Below, one piece after another: positions 1 to 8,672 of a stretch of 64,000 bases of DNA. The notes beneath the pieces were generated by a model that saw only the letters and a list, made by a program, of their open reading frames with translations, was not told the DNA's origin and made no database searches. Where the stretch lies: NCBI RefSeq assembly GCF_001402915.1, contig NZ_CP012945.1:1126001-1190000 (forward strand). Reading direction: 5' to 3'. The position numbers and the translations under genes are program-made. The stretch comes from Devosia sp. A16 (GTDB lineage Bacteria; Pseudomonadota; Alphaproteobacteria; Rhizobiales; Devosiaceae). Numbering within the stretch: the first letter of the stretch is position 1; each line of letters begins with the position of its first letter.

Positions 1-675
1 GACGGCATCGGCCCCGGCATCGCCGATGTGGCGAGCCGCGAGAGCTTCTGGAAAGCGCTCGGCACCAGCCTGGCGCTGGGTTCAGGGTCCGCCATGCTGA
101 CGCTGCTGCTGGCGCTTGGCATTGGCATGGGGCGCGCCGCCTCGGACCGCCCTGTCTTGCGCATCGGCATCGGCGCGCCGGCCTATGCCTATCTCGCGGT
201 GCCCGCCGTGGTGCTGTCGCTGGGCGCATTCCTCCTGGTGCGCAATGCCGGGGTGCTGCCCGAAACCGCGGGGCCGGTGGTGGTGCTGCTCGCCAATGCC
301 CTGCTGTCGCTGCCGTTCGCCCTCGCCACGCTGGCGCCGCCGCTCGATGCCATCGCCGAAAAGCGGGGCCGGCTGATCCGCTCGCTCGGCCTCGGCGGCT
401 GGCGCCAGTTCACGGCGGTCGAATGGCCGCTGATCGGCCGCGAGGCGGGCGTGGTGCTGGCGCTGAGCTTCTGCTTCTCGCTGGGCGACCTGGGCGTCAT
501 CGCGCTGTTCGGCACCGAGGATTTCGCCACCCTGCCGCTGCTGATGTACCGGGCGCTCGGCGCCTATCGCAGCAATGACGCCGCAACCATCGCCGCGCTG
601 ATGCTGCTGATCACCATCGCCGCCTTCGTGCTGCTGCCGAAGCTCATTGGAAAGCTCACCGATGCTCATCGCTGA
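1..675 (+). CDS. thiP: Thiamine ABC transporter permease ThiP, C-terminal part
   Basis: The reading frame is open from the first base, so only the C-terminal ~224 residues of the permease are present. It shows several hydrophobic membrane segments and the cytoplasmic loop that contacts the ATPase, seen as 'GRLIRSLGLGGWRQF' followed by 'VEWPLIGREAG', the typical EAA-like loop of binding-protein-dependent permeases. The protein ends 'LLPKLIGKLTDAHR'. ThiP moves thiamine or thiamine pyrophosphate across the inner membrane with ThiB (expected upstream, outside the window) and ThiQ. The stop codon overlaps the start of the downstream ATPase gene by 14 bases, so the two are translationally coupled. 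The family assignment leans on the following thiQ-like gene. A related Fe3+-type permease is the main alternative. Confidence 0.8.
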   Translation, partial: DGIGPGIADVASRESFWKALGTSLALGSGSAMLTLLLALGIGMGRAASDRPVLRIGIGAPAYAYLAVPAVVLSLGAFLLVRNAGVLPETAGPVVVLLANALLSLPFALATLAPPLDAIAEKRGRLIRSLGLGGWRQFTAVEWPLIGREAGVVLALSFCFSLGDLGVIALFGTEDFATLPLLMYRALGAYRSNDAATIAALMLLITIAAFVLLPKLIGKLTDAHR

Positions 676-1294
676 ACATTTGCGCTTCGCCCATCCCGGC
701 GCCACCAGGCAGTTCGACCTGAGCTTCGTGGCAAAACCCGGGGAAGTCACGGCCGTCAGCGGCCAGTCCGGCGCCGGCAAATCGACCCTGCTCGATCTGG
801 TCGCCGGCTTCCTGTCGCCGCGAAGCGGCAGCCTGACGCTGGATGGCCGCGATCTGCTGCCGCTGCCGCCGGAGCAGCGCCCGATTTCCATCCTGTTCCA
901 GTCCGAGACGCTGTTCGAGCACCTGAGCGCTTACCAGAACCTCGAGCTCGGGCTGCCGCGCGGCACCACCGGGCGGGCATCGAAGATCGAGGCGGCGCTC
1001 GGCGAAGTCGGCCTCCCCGGCGTGCTGAGGCAACGCGCCGATACCCTGTCGGGCGGCGAGAAGCAGCGGGTCGCCCTCGCCCGCACCCTGCTGCGCGACC
1101 GGCCGGTGCTGCTGCTCGACGAACCGTTCTCGGCGCTCGACGACGACACCCGCGCCACCATCCGCACGCTGGTGAAATCGCTGACCGAGCGGCACGGCTG
1201 GATCACCATGCTGGTGAGTCACCATGTCGACGACGTCGAAGCGCTGGCGGCGCGCCGCTACCAGCTGCGCGACGGCCTGCTGTTCGAGGGCTGA
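662..1294 (+). CDS. thiQ: Thiamine ABC transporter ATP-binding protein ThiQ
   Basis: This is a 210-residue single-domain ABC ATPase that powers thiamine uptake through ThiP. Walker A is GQSGAGKST, the signature is LSGGEKQRVALARTLL and Walker B is VLLLDEPFSALD, followed by the switch histidine in 'MLVSHHVDD'. It is short like other ThiQ proteins and lacks a C-terminal regulatory domain. I chose the ATG at 662. A TTG at 647 is in frame, but the family normally starts a few residues before the 'L.F...' strand. The gene overlaps the end of thiP, as is usual in thiBPQ operons. Confidence 0.85.
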   Translation: MLIAEHLRFAHPGATRQFDLSFVAKPGEVTAVSGQSGAGKSTLLDLVAGFLSPRSGSLTLDGRDLLPLPPEQRPISILFQSETLFEHLSAYQNLELGLPRGTTGRASKIEAALGEVGLPGVLRQRADTLSGGEKQRVALARTLLRDRPVLLLDEPFSALDDDTRATIRTLVKSLTERHGWITMLVSHHVDDVEALAARRYQLRDGLLFEG

Positions 1295-1370
1295 GCAACT
1301 GCTCGATCGGCTACAGGAATCGCTGCAGCCGATCCGATGGGCTGGGCCTCCGTATCCGCCTCCAACTCGA

Positions 1371-1393
1371 TGTCATCCCAGCGAAAGCTGGGA
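1371..1393. repeat. Left arm of intergenic palindromic repeat, split by IS30 copy 1
   Basis: The arm TCATCCCAGCGAAAGCTGGGA is the reverse complement of the arm at 2461-2487. The same arms flank the second IS copy, and a variant (TCATCCCCGCGAAAGCGGGGA) stands alone at 57119-57140. The IS sits immediately after the GGGA of this arm. Confidence 0.85.
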
Positions 1394-2428
1394 GGTGGAT
1401 TCACATTTCAAGTGCAACAGGCGTTTTGAGAAGACCTCGGCTGGGGTTTTGAAGCCGAGGCATTTGCGTGGCGTATTGTTGAGGCGGTTGGCGAGTTCCC
1501 TGCAGGTGCTCGTCAGAGAAGCTGCCGGGATCGGTTCCTCGCGGGATGTAGCGGCGCAACCGGCCATTGGTGTTTTCGACGCCGCCCTTCTGCCAGGGAC
1601 TATGGGGATCGCAGAAGTAGGTATCGATGCCGCCCGGGTTGAGCTGATGATGCTCGAAGAACTCGGTGCCGTTGTCCTGGGTGAGGGAGCGGCGCATTTG
1701 CGACGGCAGGGCACCGAACCAGCACTTGATGCGGTCGACGACGAGCTGGGCATGCTTGCTTGGCTGCTTGCCGAGCAGGATGAAGCGGGTGCTGCGCTCC
1801 TGAACCACCAGGATGGCGGCGCCGGATTTGCGCGGATGCAGCAGGTCGGCCTCCCAGTGCCCGCACTGACGACGGTTGTTGACGTGCGCCGGCCGGCAAT
1901 CGATCGAGACGCGGTCCTTGATATGCTCCATGGGGCGGTGCGGCCGGCGGCGCCAGCCACGCTTGCTCTTGGCTTGCGGCAGATAGTGGCGCCACTCGTA
2001 GCGGTTGGTGCGCCGGATCTGGGCATAGATGAAACGATAGATGCTCTCATGGCTGATGCGCATGCTAGAGTTGCCCTGCGTCAGCCGTCCTGAGATCTGT
2101 TCGGGCGACCATCCCATTGCAAGGCGGTCCAGCACGAACTGGCGTAGGACCGGCTGACGCGCCAGCCGGCTGCCCCGCCAGCGCCGCGCCCGGGCCTGCT
2201 CGTCGGCATAGGCCGGCTTGTAGCCCACTTGCACACCGCTGTTGCGATTCAGCTCCCGACTGATCGTCGATGTCGGGCGATCCAAACGCGTAGCGATTTT
2301 CCCGAGCGAATGCCCCTCTGCTCGAAGACAGGCAATCGCACTTCTCTCGTCCAGCGAGAGCTGCTCATAATAGGTTCCCATTGCAACATGACCTTAGCAG
2401 GCTGTTGCACTTCGTTTGTGAGTCTAAC
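1394..2428 (-). mobile_element. IS30-family insertion sequence, copy 1 (1035 bp)
   Basis: The ends carry ~29-bp imperfect inverted repeats sharing TCACA and AAGTGCAACAG in register. The element is flanked by GGA at 1391-1393 and 2429-2431, which fits a 3-bp target duplication. Joining the flanks restores one arm of a palindromic repeat. Copy 2 at 14443-15476 has the same ends, same orientation and same target base, and is one base shorter because copy 1 has an extra base in the transposase gene. Confidence 0.85.
1401..2381 (-). pseudogene. IS30 transposase, frameshifted near the C-terminus
   Basis: The protein shows an N-terminal helix-turn-helix (KIATRLDRPTSTISRELNRN) and the DDE catalytic set: Asp in HWEADLL, Asp in TQDNGTEF and Glu in KGGVENTNGR. 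Compared with the intact copy at 14422-15429, an extra C at about 1498-1500 shifts the frame after 'SFSDEHLQ'. The last ~40 residues are therefore replaced by an unrelated tail. The catalytic core is complete, so residual activity is possible. A sequencing error in a short C run is the alternative explanation. Without the shift the frame would end at 1373, in the flanking repeat. Other differences from copy 2 are single substitutions such as LLGKQ for LLAKQ and VENTN for VENAN. Confidence 0.8.
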
Positions 2429-2460
2429 GGACCCATGCATCCACTTGCGCTGTGGCGAGT

Positions 2461-2487
2461 TGGGTCCCAGCTTTCGCTGGGATGACA
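2461..2487. repeat. Right arm of palindromic repeat flanking IS copy 1
   Basis: This is TGGGTCCCAGCTTTCGCTGG followed by GATGACA, the inverse of the left arm at 1371-1393. It is a RIP/REP-like intergenic element. Confidence 0.8.
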
Positions 2488-2587
2488 GCCGGTGGGTGAG
2501 GCGATGTAGTGCTTCAACTCTTCACCGCGATGCTCAAGCACGCCAGACCCGGGCTACACTCGCCCTCCGATTCACCCGGAGCCCGCC

Positions 2588-3124
2588 ATGACCGAGGCCA
2601 ATCCCGCCCGCTCCGCCGAGGGGCGGCAGATGTTCGAGAACCTCAGGCGCGCCGTGCGGCTCAGCGCCCGGCTCAGCGAGATCGGCTTCGACGACCTCGA
2701 AGGGCTGCGCGCTGCCTTCAGCGAACTGATCGGCAAACCACTGGACAAGCGGTTCATGCTCATCCCGCCCTTCTCCACCGATTGCGGCCTCAACACCACC
2801 ATCGGCAGCAACGTCTTCATCAACCAGGGCTGCCACTTCATGGACATGGGCGGCATCAGCATCGGCGATGACGTGATGATCGGACCGAAGGTGAACCTGG
2901 TCTCGGCGGGCCACCCGACCGATCCGTGTGAACGCCGCAACGGCATCGTCAAGAAGCCGATCACCATCGGCAACAATGTCTGGATCGGCGCGGCAGCGAC
3001 GATCCTCCCCGGTGTCACCATCGGCGACAACGCCGTGGTGGCGGCGGGAGCGGTGGTGAGCCGGGATGTGCCGGCCAACACCATTGCCGCGGGCGTCCCG
3101 GCACGGGTGCTGAAGCGGCTGTAA
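2588..3124 (+). CDS. Sugar O-acetyltransferase (maltose/galactoside acetyltransferase-like, left-handed beta helix)
   Basis: This 178-residue cytoplasmic protein probably transfers acetyl from acetyl-CoA to a sugar hydroxyl. The N-terminal helices (about 1-60) are followed by hexapeptide repeats typical of LbH acyltransferases, for example IGSNVFIN, ISIGDDVMIGPKV and ITIGNNVWIGAAATILPGVTI. The catalytic histidine is probably in 'SAGHPTDP', the motif shared by LacA and Maa enzymes. The C-terminus, 'TIAAGVPARVLKRL', is also typical. It stands alone between the IS and a convergent minus-strand gene. The exact sugar acceptor cannot be told from sequence. Confidence 0.85.
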   Translation: MTEANPARSAEGRQMFENLRRAVRLSARLSEIGFDDLEGLRAAFSELIGKPLDKRFMLIPPFSTDCGLNTTIGSNVFINQGCHFMDMGGISIGDDVMIGPKVNLVSAGHPTDPCERRNGIVKKPITIGNNVWIGAAATILPGVTIGDNAVVAAGAVVSRDVPANTIAAGVPARVLKRL

Positions 3125-3147
3125 GTTGAGCTGCGACTGCGCCACAG

Positions 3148-3320
3148 CGTCCCCTCGCCCCTCTGGGGAGAGGGCCAGGGTGAGGGGCAGCCAAGCACAC
3201 CGGGTGAGCGGCCGCCGCCAGAATAGTTCACTGCTGCCTCGGCGCGCTTGGCGCCCTCACCCCGCGGTAAGGCCTGCGGCCTTGCCGCCCCCCTCTCCCC
3301 AGAGGAGGGGGCGCTGGGGC
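3148..3320. repeat. Intergenic inverted repeat (CCCCTCGCCCCTCTGGGGAG family)
   Basis: Two GC-rich arms face each other here: one around 3148-3187, containing GGGGAGAGGGCCAGGGTGAG, and one around 3251-3318, containing CCTCACCCCGCGG and CTCTCCCCAGAGG. The same element recurs at 58401-58553. It lies in the convergent gap between two genes and has no coding signal. Confidence 0.7.
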
Positions 3321-3340
3321 ACCGGCGGCGCTTCACTGCA

Positions 3341-3371
3341 AAAGCAAAACGCCCGGACCTCAGTCCGGGCG
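3341..3371 (-). terminator. Rho-independent terminator
   Basis: The hairpin GCCCGGA-CCTCAG-TCCGGGC (3351-3370) is followed on the minus strand by GTTTTGCTTTTG. It lies just downstream of the stop of the gene at 3396-5537. Confidence 0.8.
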
Positions 3372-3395
3372 CTATGCAAGTTCCGTATCAGCCGA

Positions 3396-5537
3396 TCAGT
3401 TCGCCTGCGCGGCGACCGACTTGGTCCATTCGCCGACCACCTCGGTGAACATCTTCTCGGCCTCGGCATCCTTTTCCAGCGTGATGATCGCTCGCTTGCC
3501 GGTGGCATAGATCAGCGCCAGGTCTATCCATTTGCGCGAGATCAGCAGGCTGCTGTTGGCGGTGATGTCGGCCGGCGAGGCGCTGAGCGCGAACAGGAAC
3601 GAGTTGCCCACCACCCTCGCCGAAGCGCCGACCAGCGGCGTGCCCTGCACCAGCTCTTCGTTCTTCAGCAGCACGCCGGGGAGGCCGGCGATCGAGCCGC
3701 CGATGAAGCTGTCGGTCACGCGGAAATTGACTTCCATCAGATGGCTGGCCGGCAGGCTGGCATCGGAGTTCTTGCGGATCAGCACGTCGACGGCGAGGTT
3801 GCGCGCCGGGATATTGGCCTTGCCGATCAGTGTCGGCAGGCCCATTTCGTCGGTGCCTTTGCTCCATTCGACCGTGCCCGAGAACGGCACGGCGCCAGTA
3901 GTGCCGCTGTCCGAAGCTTCGAGCAGCAGCGACTGGCTGCCGGCAAGGCCGGCCGGGTCGACCGCAGCCGCTGCCTGCGCCGCATCGGCCGCCGGCGTCT
4001 GCTGGTCGGTGGTGAGGCGCTCTTCAGGCGCCGGCGGGACCAGGCGGCTCAACGCCGCCGGCGCTTCCGCCGTATCGGCGCCGAGGCGATCCTCGGTGGC
4101 CAGCACGGCGGCCGGTGCATCGTTTTCGGCCGGGGTGGCGGTATTGCCGGGACCGGTCGCAGGTGTGTCGCTGGTCGTCGTTGCGGCGGGCGTTGCCGTC
4201 GCCTGCTGGGTGGTGGTCGGGCCCCGCCCGAACATCTGGTCGAGGTCGATGAAGCCCTCGCGCCAGGCCCAGAAACCGGCGCCGCCGGCGCCGACCAGCA
4301 GCACCGCGAATACGATCAGGAAAATTGTCACCGCGCCGAGGCCGCGACGTTCGTCTTCGGCGCGGGCCCGCGGGAAGCTCGGCTCCGCATCGCGCGGCTT
4401 CCTGCCGCGCGGCTCGCGCGCGTCACGGGCGAAGGCGCTGGCCTTGGCCGCCTTGCCTTCGCGCTGCGGCCGCGCATCGGCTTTCAGCATGGCAGGCGCA
4501 AAACCGTTCTGCCGCGGCTGCTCGTCGGCCTCGTCGTCCTCGAAGGCGCGGTAGGGCACCCCGTTGCCGATCGGCTCTTCGAACTCGGTGTCGCCACGGG
4601 CTTCCCGGTCGAGCGTCGCGATGGCGCGATCGATGGCGACCTGCGGATCGGCCGGCGCTTCCACCTCGACCTCGCGGACGGCCGACATGGCGGCAGCAAT
4701 CGGCGGTTCGCTGAACAGGGCGACGGGTTCGGAAATCTGGCGGGCAGTGGCCTGGCCGTTGCGGCCCGCCGCCTCGAGGCGAGGCGCGCTCAGCTCGCGC
4801 CGCGGCTCGAGCACCGGACCACGGGCGGCGCCGGCGATCGGCGCACCGAACGCGGCATTGCCGGTCCGACTCTTGGCGGCCTCGGCGCGCGCCACGATCG
4901 AGGGCAGCGGCGAACGGGCAGCGGGCGATTTCGCCGGGATCGGCGAACGGGCCGGCATCTGCGGCGGCAGCTCGGCGCCGTCGTCCTCATCTTCGTCGGA
5001 CGGCACCGGCGCGGCGAGCTGCGCCGGCTGGCGCTGCGTCGAGGGCACCAGCTTGGGGACCGGTTTGCCCATCGGCTTGGCGTCGGGACGGACGATCGAG
5101 CGCGAGCGGTCCGAACCCTCGGTCTGCTCGGCATTGGCGGCGGCAATGATCTCTTCGATCGAGCCACCCGGCGGCAAAGGCTTGGGCGGCTCCTTGCCGT
5201 TCTGCTGCACGGGCTTCGCCACCGGCTTGGCGACGGCGGCCGGAGCCTTCTTGGCCGGCGGCTCGAAATAGACCGGCGGGGGCGGCGGATTGTCTTCCTT
5301 GCCCGATCCCAGTCCGGCGATCACCGCCTCGCTGGCTTCCTGCTCGACCTGGCGGATGCAATCTTCGAGCTGCAGGCGGTGTGCGGTGATGTCGCGGGCG
5401 GCCAGCGGCGGATTGATGGCGCGCAACTGACCCACGAGGGCGGCGCGCGCCTTCTCGTAGACCGCGCGTCGCGCAGCGCCGTTATTCTCCGGCAGAGCCT
5501 CTACCGCCCTACGTAACAGCTCTTTGTAGTCCGCCAT
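3396..5537 (-). CDS. Conserved hypothetical single-pass membrane protein with long disordered region
   Basis: I do not recognise a function for this 713-residue protein. The first ~75 residues are well ordered and helical ('ELLRRAVEALPENNGAARR', then 'LRAINPPLAARDIT'). They are followed by ~320 residues rich in Pro, Ala, Lys and Arg that look disordered. One transmembrane helix (about 398-421, 'VTIFLIVFAVLLVGAGGAGF') precedes an Ala/Thr/Pro linker and a folded C-terminal domain (about 540-713). The charges suggest a cytoplasmic N-terminus and periplasmic C-terminus. It lies downstream of purA on the same strand, 49 bp away, and ends at its own terminator. The N-terminal motif looks conserved rather than random, so I infer a real family restricted to this order. 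Confidence 0.75.
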   Translation of the reverse strand: MADYKELLRRAVEALPENNGAARRAVYEKARAALVGQLRAINPPLAARDITAHRLQLEDCIRQVEQEASEAVIAGLGSGKEDNPPPPPVYFEPPAKKAPAAVAKPVAKPVQQNGKEPPKPLPPGGSIEEIIAAANAEQTEGSDRSRSIVRPDAKPMGKPVPKLVPSTQRQPAQLAAPVPSDEDEDDGAELPPQMPARSPIPAKSPAARSPLPSIVARAEAAKSRTGNAAFGAPIAGAARGPVLEPRRELSAPRLEAAGRNGQATARQISEPVALFSEPPIAAAMSAVREVEVEAPADPQVAIDRAIATLDREARGDTEFEEPIGNGVPYRAFEDDEADEQPRQNGFAPAMLKADARPQREGKAAKASAFARDAREPRGRKPRDAEPSFPRARAEDERRGLGAVTIFLIVFAVLLVGAGGAGFWAWREGFIDLDQMFGRGPTTTQQATATPAATTTSDTPATGPGNTATPAENDAPAAVLATEDRLGADTAEAPAALSRLVPPAPEERLTTDQQTPAADAAQAAAAVDPAGLAGSQSLLLEASDSGTTGAVPFSGTVEWSKGTDEMGLPTLIGKANIPARNLAVDVLIRKNSDASLPASHLMEVNFRVTDSFIGGSIAGLPGVLLKNEELVQGTPLVGASARVVGNSFLFALSASPADITANSSLLISRKWIDLALIYATGKRAIITLEKDAEAEKMFTEVVGEWTKSVAAQAN

Positions 5538-5586
5538 CGGCTAAACGACATCCGTAATTTTAGGGGCCTGTTCTATCGAAAAAAAC

Positions 5587-6876
5587 TCAATCTTGGAACG
5601 GGTCCTGAACCAGTATGGTGTCCAGCCTTTCCGGGCTGGTGGAGAGCATGGCAACCGGTGCCCCGATCAGCTCTTCGATGTATCTGACGTACTTTACCGC
5701 CTGGGCCGGGAGTTCAGACCAGCTTCTCGCCCCTGCCGTCGTCTCCGACCACCCCTCGAGGGTTTCGTAGATCGGCTTAACAGCAGCTTGTGCTCCCATT
5801 GAGGCAGGCAAGTAGTCAATTTTTTGACCATTGAGCTCGTAGCCCACACACACTTTGAGCTCTTTGAGGCCGTCAAGAACATCCAGTTTCGTCAGCGCGA
5901 TGCCGTTTATCCCCGAAGTTCTCACCGTCTGGCGCACCAGCACGGCATCGAACCAGCCGCAGCGGCGCGGCCGGCCGGTATTGACGCCGACCTCGCGCCC
6001 TACCGTCGACAGGTGCCGCCCGATCTCGTCGTCGAGCTCGCACGGGAACGGCCCCTCGCCGACACGGGTGGTATAGGCCTTGGTGATCCCCAGCACATAA
6101 CCGATCGCCGTCGGCCCCAGGCCCGAGCCGGCCGAAGCCTGGCCGGCCACGGTGTTGGACGAGGTGACGAACGGATAGGTGCCGTGGTCGTTGTCGAGCA
6201 AAGCGCCCTGCGCGCCTTCGAACAGGATGCGCGCACCGGCGCGGCGCTTCTCGTCGAGCAGGCGCCAGACCTGGTCGACATAGGGCAGGATCTTGCCCGC
6301 GACTTCGCTCAATTCGGTGTAGAGCGCCTCGGCCGAAAGCTCGGCAAGGCCCATGCCGCGGCGCAGCGCGTTGTGGTGGCTCAGCAGCCGCTCGATCTTG
6401 GGCATCAGTGTTTCGGGCTCGGCCAGGTCGCACACCCGGATAGCGCGACGGCCGACCTTGTCCTCGTAGGCCGGGCCGATGCCGCGGCGGGTGGTGCCGA
6501 TCTTCAACCCGGAATTGCCGCTCTCGCGCACCGCATCGAGCTCACGGTGGAGGCTCAGGATCAGCGGCGCGTTGTCGGCGATCTTCAGCACTTCGGGGGT
6601 GATCTCGATGCCCTGCGCGCCGATCTTCTCCACCTCGGCGACGAAGTGGTGCGGATCGACCACCACGCCGTTGCCGATGACGCTGAGCTTGCCGCGCACC
6701 ACGCCCGAGGGCAGCAGCGCCAGCTTGTAGCTGGTGCCGTCGATGACCAGCGTATGGCCGGCATTGTGACCGCCCTGGTAGCGCACGACGACGTCGGCGC
6801 GTTCCGACAGCCAGTCGACGATCTTGCCCTTGCCCTCGTCACCCCACTGGCTGCCGACGACGATCACGTTTGCCAT
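5587..6876 (-). CDS. purA: Adenylosuccinate synthetase PurA
   Basis: PurA catalyses the GTP-dependent joining of IMP and aspartate to adenylosuccinate, the first committed step to AMP. The N-terminus [20 protein letters not shown] carries the GDEGKGK phosphate loop. It is followed by GGHNAGHT and, further on, [15 protein letters not shown] and the aspartate-binding loop region with [10 protein letters not shown]. Length is 429 residues, normal for the family. The frame is open upstream to 7053, but the ATG at 6876 matches the universal PurA start. In related bacteria purA lies near serC-serA. Here ~8.8 kb of accessory genes and an IS separate them. Confidence 0.97.
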   Translation of the reverse strand: MANVIVVGSQWGDEGKGKIVDWLSERADVVVRYQGGHNAGHTLVIDGTSYKLALLPSGVVRGKLSVIGNGVVVDPHHFVAEVEKIGAQGIEITPEVLKIADNAPLILSLHRELDAVRESGNSGLKIGTTRRGIGPAYEDKVGRRAIRVCDLAEPETLMPKIERLLSHHNALRRGMGLAELSAEALYTELSEVAGKILPYVDQVWRLLDEKRRAGARILFEGAQGALLDNDHGTYPFVTSSNTVAGQASAGSGLGPTAIGYVLGITKAYTTRVGEGPFPCELDDEIGRHLSTVGREVGVNTGRPRRCGWFDAVLVRQTVRTSGINGIALTKLDVLDGLKELKVCVGYELNGQKIDYLPASMGAQAAVKPIYETLEGWSETTAGARSWSELPAQAVKYVRYIEELIGAPVAMLSTSPERLDTILVQDPFQD

Positions 6877-7128
6877 GCGCTTATTGCCCCTCAGGAAGCG
6901 GCAGCCCGGCCGGGCATGCTGCCGGCGGACCGCAAAGATCAGTTTCGTTTTGCTGCAAGCTGACCCGCGTGGCTTCCCGCAAGGAAGTCCGAGGTAGTTG
7001 CGGATGTCCTTTAGAGCAGTCCTTGTCAGATGACAAATCCCGCTGCGTCGCACCTCTGGAAAACGAGGTTGGTCACACCCATGTTACCGCAACCCAGCGC
7101 GCCAACACGAGAACTTGAGGACTGCAAT

Positions 7129-8499
7129 ATGCCCCTCTCGACTGCCGCGAACACCTTCCGCCTGCCCGCCGGTTCTGCCGGCCGGGTGATCTCCGCCTCC
7201 GACGCCGACTACGACCAGCTGCGCACCGTCATGTATGGCGGCCTCGACAGGCGTCCCGCCCAGATCGTCCGCGTTTCCGACGCCGCCGATATCGCCGCCG
7301 CACTTGCCTATGCCCGCGACCACCGGCTCGAGCTCGCCATACGCAGCGGCGGGCATAGCGCCGCCGGCCACTCGACCACCGATGGCGGCGTCGTCATAGA
7401 TGTCCGCGACCTCAAGGACATCGACATCGACGCCAGCAACCGCACCGTCTGGGTGGGCGCTGGCGTCACCGCCATGGAACTGACCGCAGCCCTTGCCCCG
7501 CACCAGTTGATCGTCGGTTTCGGCGATGCCGGAAGCGTTGGTATCAGCGGCATCACGCTCGGCGGTGGCGTCGGCTACCTCGCGAGGAAGCACGGCCTCT
7601 CCATCGACTCGCTGCTTGCTGTCGAACTGGTCACCGCTGACGGCAAACAACTGCTCGCCGACGAGGCCAACCACCCGGAACTGTTCTGGGCGCTGCGCGG
7701 TGGCGGCGGCAATTTCGGCGTCGTCACCCGGCTGAAGTTCCGGCTCCACCCGCTGCCCGCCTTCACCGGCGGCATGCTGGTGCTGCCGGCCACCGCCAAG
7801 ACCATTGCCGGCTTCGTCGCAACCGCCAAGGCGGCGCCCGAGGAACTCTCGGGCATTGCCAATGTGATGCCGGCCCCGCCGATGCCGTTCCTGCCAACCG
7901 AGCAGCACGGCAAGACGGTGATCCTCGCCATGCTGGCCTTCGCCGGCGAGCCGGAGGCGGCGGAACAGGCCCTCGCCCCATTCCGGGCGCTGGCAGCGCC
8001 GCTCGCCGACTTCGTCAAGCCCGGGCCCTATGCCGGCATGTATCCGCCCGAGGACCCCGACTACCATCCGACCGCGGCGGCGCTGAACCTGCTCGTCGAC
8101 CGCATCGGCACCCCCGAGGCCGAAACCATCCTCGGCTATCTCGAGGAGTCCGACGCCGGCATGCGCGTCTGCCAGATCCGCGTCCTCGGCGGCGCGGTCA
8201 GCCGCGTCGCCCCGTCGGCCACCGCCTATGCCCACCGCAAGAGCCCGATCATGCTCAACCTCGCGGCGTTCTACGATGGCGAAGCGGACAAGCCGGCCAA
8301 ACAGGCGTGGGTCGTCGACTTCTCCAAGGCGCTGCACCAGGGCGAGGACGGCGCCTATGTCAACTTCGTCGCCGACGAAGGCCCCGCCCGCGTCCGCGCC
8401 GCCTATCCAGGCGACACCTGGGACCGGTTGCGACAGGTGAAACGGGCCTATGACCCCGATAACCTGTTCCGGCTCAATCAGAACATCCCGCCGGCCTGA
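7129..8499 (+). CDS. FAD-binding oxidoreductase (BBE / 6-hydroxynicotine oxidase-like), paralogue 1
   Basis: This is a 456-residue flavoenzyme of the PCMH/FAD_binding_4 family. The RSGGH motif near residue 75 carries the histidine that usually binds FAD covalently. 'GFGDAGSVGISGITLGGGVG' is the pyrophosphate loop, and the C-terminal BBE segment ends 'YDPDNLFRLNQNIPPA'. The second covalent cysteine of berberine-bridge and glucooligosaccharide oxidases is not seen in the glycine loop, so a single His link is likely. There is no signal peptide, so it is cytoplasmic. The start at 7129 follows GAGG at a good distance. The substrate is unknown; amines, sugars and alkaloids all occur in the family. 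A close paralogue follows at 8673. Confidence 0.85.
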   Translation: MPLSTAANTFRLPAGSAGRVISASDADYDQLRTVMYGGLDRRPAQIVRVSDAADIAAALAYARDHRLELAIRSGGHSAAGHSTTDGGVVIDVRDLKDIDIDASNRTVWVGAGVTAMELTAALAPHQLIVGFGDAGSVGISGITLGGGVGYLARKHGLSIDSLLAVELVTADGKQLLADEANHPELFWALRGGGGNFGVVTRLKFRLHPLPAFTGGMLVLPATAKTIAGFVATAKAAPEELSGIANVMPAPPMPFLPTEQHGKTVILAMLAFAGEPEAAEQALAPFRALAAPLADFVKPGPYAGMYPPEDPDYHPTAAALNLLVDRIGTPEAETILGYLEESDAGMRVCQIRVLGGAVSRVAPSATAYAHRKSPIMLNLAAFYDGEADKPAKQAWVVDFSKALHQGEDGAYVNFVADEGPARVRAAYPGDTWDRLRQVKRAYDPDNLFRLNQNIPPA

Positions 8500-8522
8500 G
8501 GCTGGCACCGGCCTCTCCGCCA

Positions 8523-8549
8523 ATCCTCCCCCGCGTGGCGGGGGAGGAT
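8523..8549. repeat. Short palindromic repeat (ATCCTCCCCCGCGTGGCGGG family)
   Basis: This is a near-perfect hairpin of two CCTCCCCC/GGGGGAGG arms around GCGTGGC. The same unit occurs at 25318-25345 and 46475-46501. Here it separates the two FAD oxidoreductase genes and may trim or terminate the first transcript, although no T run follows. Confidence 0.75.
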
Positions 8550-8672
8550 CATCGCGCCACCGGTGGGTCCTCCCCCATTCCTGATCCCTCGCTGAGCGAC
8601 GCATTCATTTGCCGTTCAATCGGCCGCCCCTAGACGCCGCGCTCTCAACGCAACCTCAGCGAGTTCAAGGGA

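Noticed and set aside
3126-5516. 796-codon plus-strand frame opposite the membrane protein gene
   Set aside because: It is an Arg/Gly-rich shadow of the minus-strand gene and includes the intergenic repeat.
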